This document shows positions 60,699-64,000 of a DNA stretch of 64,000 nt, piece after piece; the stretch's first letter is position 1, and every line of letters begins with the position of its first letter. The notes under the pieces are model-generated. The model ran no database searches and was not told the origin of the DNA. It saw only the letters and a program-made list of their open reading frames with translations. A program made the translations under genes and the position numbers. This DNA comes from Methanococcoides sp052057775 (lineage in GTDB: Archaea > Halobacteriota > Methanosarcinia > Methanosarcinales > Methanosarcinaceae), in contig NZ_CP195121.1 in the NCBI RefSeq assembly GCF_052057775.1, positions 2,407,234 to 2,471,233 on the forward strand, in the 5' to 3' direction.

Positions 60699-61265
60699 TC
60701 ATCTGTTCCTAAAAATACGACTACAAACAAAGAGTAGCATAACAGATGAGATCGCGATCAAAATACTAAAGCCAGGAATATTCTCATCAGTAGTGTCATC
60801 CGGTACCAGGGGGTTTTCTGACCCATTTGAGGACACATCGGGATTATCGAGTTCCGGAGCCGGCAGAGAAGGATCAAGATACTGGAAGACCGGCTTGAAA
60901 GTTATAAGTTCATCATCCGAACCATAGTAAACAGTATCAACGGTCATATTAAAGATCTCCGAGGAACCACGGGAATATACAAAATAATCACCTTCGTAAA
61001 GGATGGCATCCTTCAGGAGAATATCATCAAGTGAAAGTTCTACCCAGGCACCCCCATCTTCATTCACATCCTTGACAACAAAGACATAGCCCTGGCTGAA
61101 TTCCCAGGAACCTCCGGACTCTATGAATATACCGGCACCATCTAAAAGAACTGTATTCTTTATCTGGATACCCGTAACCGGTATTACAGTAGATGAGATC
61201 AAAAGAAAAGAGAACAGGATCAAAGCCCCGTATTTTCTGTTATCCTTCAACTCAGACACCATCAT
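60699..61265 (-). CDS. S-layer-domain-like anchored surface protein
   Basis: A 188-residue secreted protein. It has an N-terminal signal peptide (ALILFSFLLISSTVIPVTG). The single domain holds the pattern YVFVVKDVNEDGGAWVELSL and DYFVYSRGSSE, reminiscent of one methanosarcinal S-layer repeat. A linker rich in Pro/Asp/Ser follows, and the C-terminus IPGFSILIAISSVMLLFV with basic residues resembles a PGF-type archaeosortase signal. Its ATG overlaps the birA stop, so it is translationally coupled to birA. The role is unknown. Confidence 0.7.
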   Translation of the reverse strand: MMVSELKDNRKYGALILFSFLLISSTVIPVTGIQIKNTVLLDGAGIFIESGGSWEFSQGYVFVVKDVNEDGGAWVELSLDDILLKDAILYEGDYFVYSRGSSEIFNMTVDTVYYGSDDELITFKPVFQYLDPSLPAPELDNPDVSSNGSENPLVPDDTTDENIPGFSILIAISSVMLLFVCSRIFRNR

Positions 61266-62245
61266 TTATAGATGCATCGACCCGCCATGACCTCATGGAG
61301 ACCTTCTTCATCTTCAACGACCAGAGCACCATCAGGAGTAACTCCGACTGCTTTTCCAGAGACGATCTTATGTGGAGTTATCACATCGACCTGTCTTCCG
61401 ATAGTATTGGACAAAGATGTCCAGTCATCCAGGATCTTATCAAAACCATCTATTTTAAAGCGCATGTATTCCGATTCAAGGGACCTGAGCAAATCACGCA
61501 CAAACTCTGCCCGGTTTATACTTTCCCCTATAACTGAGCTCAGGCTAGTGGAACTTCCTCTGAACTCTTCAGGAAGCTCTTCAACAGAAACATTGGCATT
61601 GATACCAATACCGATAACAACAAAACCAATATGATCTGCCTCTGCATCCATCTCTGTCAGGATACCACAAACCTTCTTTTCACCAATGACAATATCGTTT
61701 GGCCACTTTATGGAAGCATCGATACCAAACTGCCTCATGGTATTGGCAACGGCAACCCCAGCCATAAGTGTCAGTCTCGGGGCATGGGCAGGCAGAATAC
61801 CTGGTTTGAGGATGACTGAAAGCCATATACCACCTTTGGGAGAGACCCAGTGATCACCTTTGCGACCACGTCCGCTTTCCTGCGTCTCAGCGATCACAAC
61901 GGTTCCCTCTTCAGCCTTAGGACCCATTTTCTTTGCCAGATCATTGGTAGAATCCAGAGTTTCAAAGTAGTGGACCTCTTTCCCCATAATGGAAGTATCA
62001 AGCCCGATACTGATCTCGGAAGGATATAGTTTGTCTGGAGCAGAAACAAGAGTATAACCGGATCCAGGAGATGATTCGATAACATAACCATCCTCCTCAA
62101 GGTTCTTTATGTATTTCCATACCATAGTACGGGAAATGCCCAGCTGTTCACCAAGTTCCTCCCCGGAAATAGGTTCTTTGCCTGCTTCTTTCAACGCCCT
62201 GATAATATCCATTTTCCTGTCAGCCAAGATAGAAACCCCCATCAT
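61262..62245 (-). CDS. birA: Biotin-protein ligase with N-terminal DNA-binding domain
   Basis: A 327-residue bifunctional BirA that attaches biotin to the PycB carrier and may repress biotin genes. The N-terminal winged helix is ISGEELGEQLGISRTMVWKY. The ligase domain has ESGRGRKGDHWVSPKGG (biotinyl-AMP loop) and KWPNDIVIG, and a C-terminal SH3-like domain completes it. The start at ATG 62245 is uncertain by a few codons. It lies 33 bp after pycA in the pycB-pycA-birA order used by methanosarcinas. Confidence 0.93.
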   Translation of the reverse strand: MMGVSILADRKMDIIRALKEAGKEPISGEELGEQLGISRTMVWKYIKNLEEDGYVIESSPGSGYTLVSAPDKLYPSEISIGLDTSIMGKEVHYFETLDSTNDLAKKMGPKAEEGTVVIAETQESGRGRKGDHWVSPKGGIWLSVILKPGILPAHAPRLTLMAGVAVANTMRQFGIDASIKWPNDIVIGEKKVCGILTEMDAEADHIGFVVIGIGINANVSVEELPEEFRGSSTSLSSVIGESINRAEFVRDLLRSLESEYMRFKIDGFDKILDDWTSLSNTIGRQVDVITPHKIVSGKAVGVTPDGALVVEDEEGLHEVMAGRCIYK

Positions 62246-62277
62246 ATCATGATTATAAAAGAATATATCAACAGACC

Positions 62278-63774
62278 TTATTTAGTCTGTTGATTGCCCA
62301 TCTGCTGTTTTGCAGCATTCACATAGGCACCAACTGCCACACCGGCAGCAGCAACCTTCTTTGAATTGGAGCTAAGAACCGATGCAAGAGTTGCACCCTT
62401 TTCACGATCACGCTCTACGACCTTTGAAACTTCTTCAATGATATTGTGGTCATCAATGAAGTGTGTTGTCAGATCTCCGCGCACGAATGCCTCATTATCA
62501 AGGACAGCCTTATGGAATGGTATATTTGTAGTTACACCAAGGATCACGAACTCGTAAAGAGCCCTCTTCATCCTGTTGATAGCCTCTTCACGGTCACTAC
62601 CCCAGGTACTAAGTTTTGCGATCATGGAATCATAGTAAGGCGGGATCGTGTAACCCATGTAGACACCACTGTCCATACGTACTCCCGGACCTCCGGGAGA
62701 ACGATATCCTTTGATCTTGCCAGGTGAAGGTGCAAAGTCGTTCAGAGGATCCTCAGCATTGATACGACACTCTATAGCATGACCCTGGATCTTGATATCA
62801 TCCTGCTCGAAAGGCAACTTTTCTCCGTTTGCAATGAGTATCTGCTGTTTCGCAAGATCGATACCTGTTACCAGCTCAGTGATACAGTGTTCTACCTGAA
62901 GACGTGTGTTGACCTCAAGGAAGTAGAAATCACCCTTTGAATACAGGAACTCCACCGTACCTGCATTCTTGTATCCTATTGATTTTGCTGCCGTTACCGC
63001 AGCCTCACCCATCCTCTTGCGAAGTTCAGGTGTCATGATGGGGGAAGGTGCTTCTTCCATGAGCTTCTGGTGCCTGCGCTGTATGGAACATTCCCTGTCT
63101 GATACATAGACAGTATTACCATAATTGTCAGCAAGTATCTGGAACTCGATATGACGCGGCTCTTCCACGTATTTCTCAACGAATACGGTCGAGTCACCAA
63201 AAGCAGACTTTGCAACCGATTGAATGGATTCCAGTGATGGTTTGAACTCTTCCCTTGAGCGGACGATCTTCATACCAATACCGCCACCACCTGCAGACGC
63301 CTTGATCATTACAGGATATCCGATGGAATCTGCGATCTCTATGGCCTCATCAACATCCTCGATCGCCTTGTCATATCCGGGAACCACAGGAACACCGGCT
63401 TCTATCATGAGTGTACGGGCAGCGATCTTGCTACCCATCTTTTCAATGGAATCACTTGAAGGACCGATAAAAGTTATGCCATTCTCCTCACATTTCCTTG
63501 CGAAAACGGCGTTCTCGGAAAGGAAACCGTACCCCGGATGAATTGCCTCTGTCCCTGACTCCTTAGCAACCTCCAGTATCTTATCCATATTCAGATAGCT
63601 CTGGCTGGAAGGAGCAGGGCCTATCAGGTAAGCTTCATCCGCATACTTTGCGAAGAGGGCATTCTTATCGGCTTCTGAGTATACAGCCACGGTAGAGATG
63701 CCAAGCTCCCTGCAAGCACGCATGATGCGTATGGCGATCTCACCCCTATTGGCTACGAGTACTTTTTTGAACAT
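62278..63774 (-). CDS. pycA: Pyruvate carboxylase subunit A (biotin carboxylase)
   Basis: The ATP-dependent biotin carboxylase half of the split pyruvate carboxylase, which makes oxaloacetate for the incomplete TCA pathway. The 498-residue product has VANRGEIAIRIMRACRELGI at the start, the ATP-grasp loop SAGGGGIGMKIV (about residue 165), EVNTRLQVEHCITE, and FAPSPGKI. The last 30 residues form a short tail after the carboxylase C domain. ATG 63774 has GGGGTGA five bases upstream. The gap to pycB is 15 bp. Confidence 0.95.
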   Translation of the reverse strand: MFKKVLVANRGEIAIRIMRACRELGISTVAVYSEADKNALFAKYADEAYLIGPAPSSQSYLNMDKILEVAKESGTEAIHPGYGFLSENAVFARKCEENGITFIGPSSDSIEKMGSKIAARTLMIEAGVPVVPGYDKAIEDVDEAIEIADSIGYPVMIKASAGGGGIGMKIVRSREEFKPSLESIQSVAKSAFGDSTVFVEKYVEEPRHIEFQILADNYGNTVYVSDRECSIQRRHQKLMEEAPSPIMTPELRKRMGEAAVTAAKSIGYKNAGTVEFLYSKGDFYFLEVNTRLQVEHCITELVTGIDLAKQQILIANGEKLPFEQDDIKIQGHAIECRINAEDPLNDFAPSPGKIKGYRSPGGPGVRMDSGVYMGYTIPPYYDSMIAKLSTWGSDREEAINRMKRALYEFVILGVTTNIPFHKAVLDNEAFVRGDLTTHFIDDHNIIEEVSKVVERDREKGATLASVLSSNSKKVAAAGVAVGAYVNAAKQQMGNQQTK

Positions 63775-63789
63775 AATGTCACCCCGGCA

Positions 63790-64000
63790 TCAGTTGATAG
63801 CCATGAGCACTTCGCCGGTAGTGACGGCATCACCTTCAGAGACAAAGATCTCTTTTACAACACCACTGGCAGGAGCATGGATAGCATTCTCCATCTTCAT
63901 AGCCTCGATAACACAGATCTTGTCCCCTTCCTCAACAGTATCACCTACATTGACATTGATGGAAAGGACCATTCCCTGCATGTGACTTGTTACAGCACCT
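63790..64000 (-). CDS. pycB: Pyruvate carboxylase subunit B, C-terminal biotinyl domain (partial)
   Basis: Only the C-terminal end of the carboxyltransferase/biotin-carrier subunit lies in the window; the frame continues past base 64000. The visible part is a biotinyl-lipoyl domain with the biotin attachment lysine in EAMKMENAI and paired hairpins MVLSINVNVGDTVEEGD and VKEIFVSEGDAV. It is the first gene of the pycB-pycA-birA group as far as can be seen. Confidence 0.93.
   Translation of the reverse strand, partial: GAVTSHMQGMVLSINVNVGDTVEEGDKICVIEAMKMENAIHAPASGVVKEIFVSEGDAVTTGEVLMAIN

Overview
This window looks like chromosome of a methylotrophic methanogenic archaeon of the Methanosarcinaceae. 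A marine or halotolerant genus such as Methanococcoides, Methanolobus or Methanohalophilus is plausible, but the genus cannot be fixed from sequence reading alone. The evidence is membrane heterodisulfide reductase (hdrD, hdrE), chromosomal protein MC1, the archaeosine enzyme RaSEA, GTP cyclohydrolase MptA, MCM and Orc1/Cdc6, an archaeal RNase P RNA with its Rpp29 protein, an RNA polymerase subunit D with two ferredoxin-type cluster motifs, a split pyruvate carboxylase, and a monomethylamine methyltransferase (MtmB) family gene.

Layout. Positions 1-9000 hold RaSEA (cut by the window edge), argB, mc1, mptA, small conserved genes, tRNA-Arg(CCT), a PAP2 phosphatase and a nucleotide-sugar dehydrogenase. 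Positions 9100-13400 hold an archaeal type II/IV secretion ATPase and its membrane partner. Positions 13400-16130 hold a ferredoxin, a radical SAM protein and uppS. Positions 16200-21200 are the most unusual part: an isolated unit encoding a 26-residue peptide, then a promoter with two matching dyads around its TATA box, then an MtmB-family gene with Met where MtmB carries pyrrolysine, an Orc1/Cdc6 gene and a hydantoinase/oxoprolinase-family gene. Three tandem tRNA-Leu(GAG) copies with a 168-bp period follow, then rps13-rps4-rps11-rpoD.

Positions 24300-31400 hold a transporter, a HAD hydrolase, a large M1 aminopeptidase, a DJ-1 protein and a multiheme cytochrome c whose frame is interrupted by one in-frame TAG. 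The whole S10/spc ribosomal operon runs on the minus strand from rpl3 (47550) through secY, adk, the EMC3-like insertase and cmk to cbf5 (31547). Positions 48200-52000 hold a methyltransferase, a response regulator, RNase P RNA and two DUF116 genes. Positions 52100-55500 hold hdrED, a small siroheme sulfite-reductase-like protein and a rubrerythrin. Positions 55700-60600 are trmJ, mcm, a DUF424 gene and two coiled-coil genes. The window ends in pycB-pycA-birA and an S-layer-like anchored protein.

Two observations support each other. I read the stop codon of every called gene, and all are TAA or TGA. The only TAG that closes an otherwise convincing frame lies inside the multiheme cytochrome. 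The frame continues past it through a conserved tail and membrane anchor to a TGA sitting in a terminator hairpin. That is what a pyrrolysine-decoding cell would show if this TAG is read as sense. The MtmB-family gene shows the reverse: the pyrrolysine position has become an ordinary ATG.
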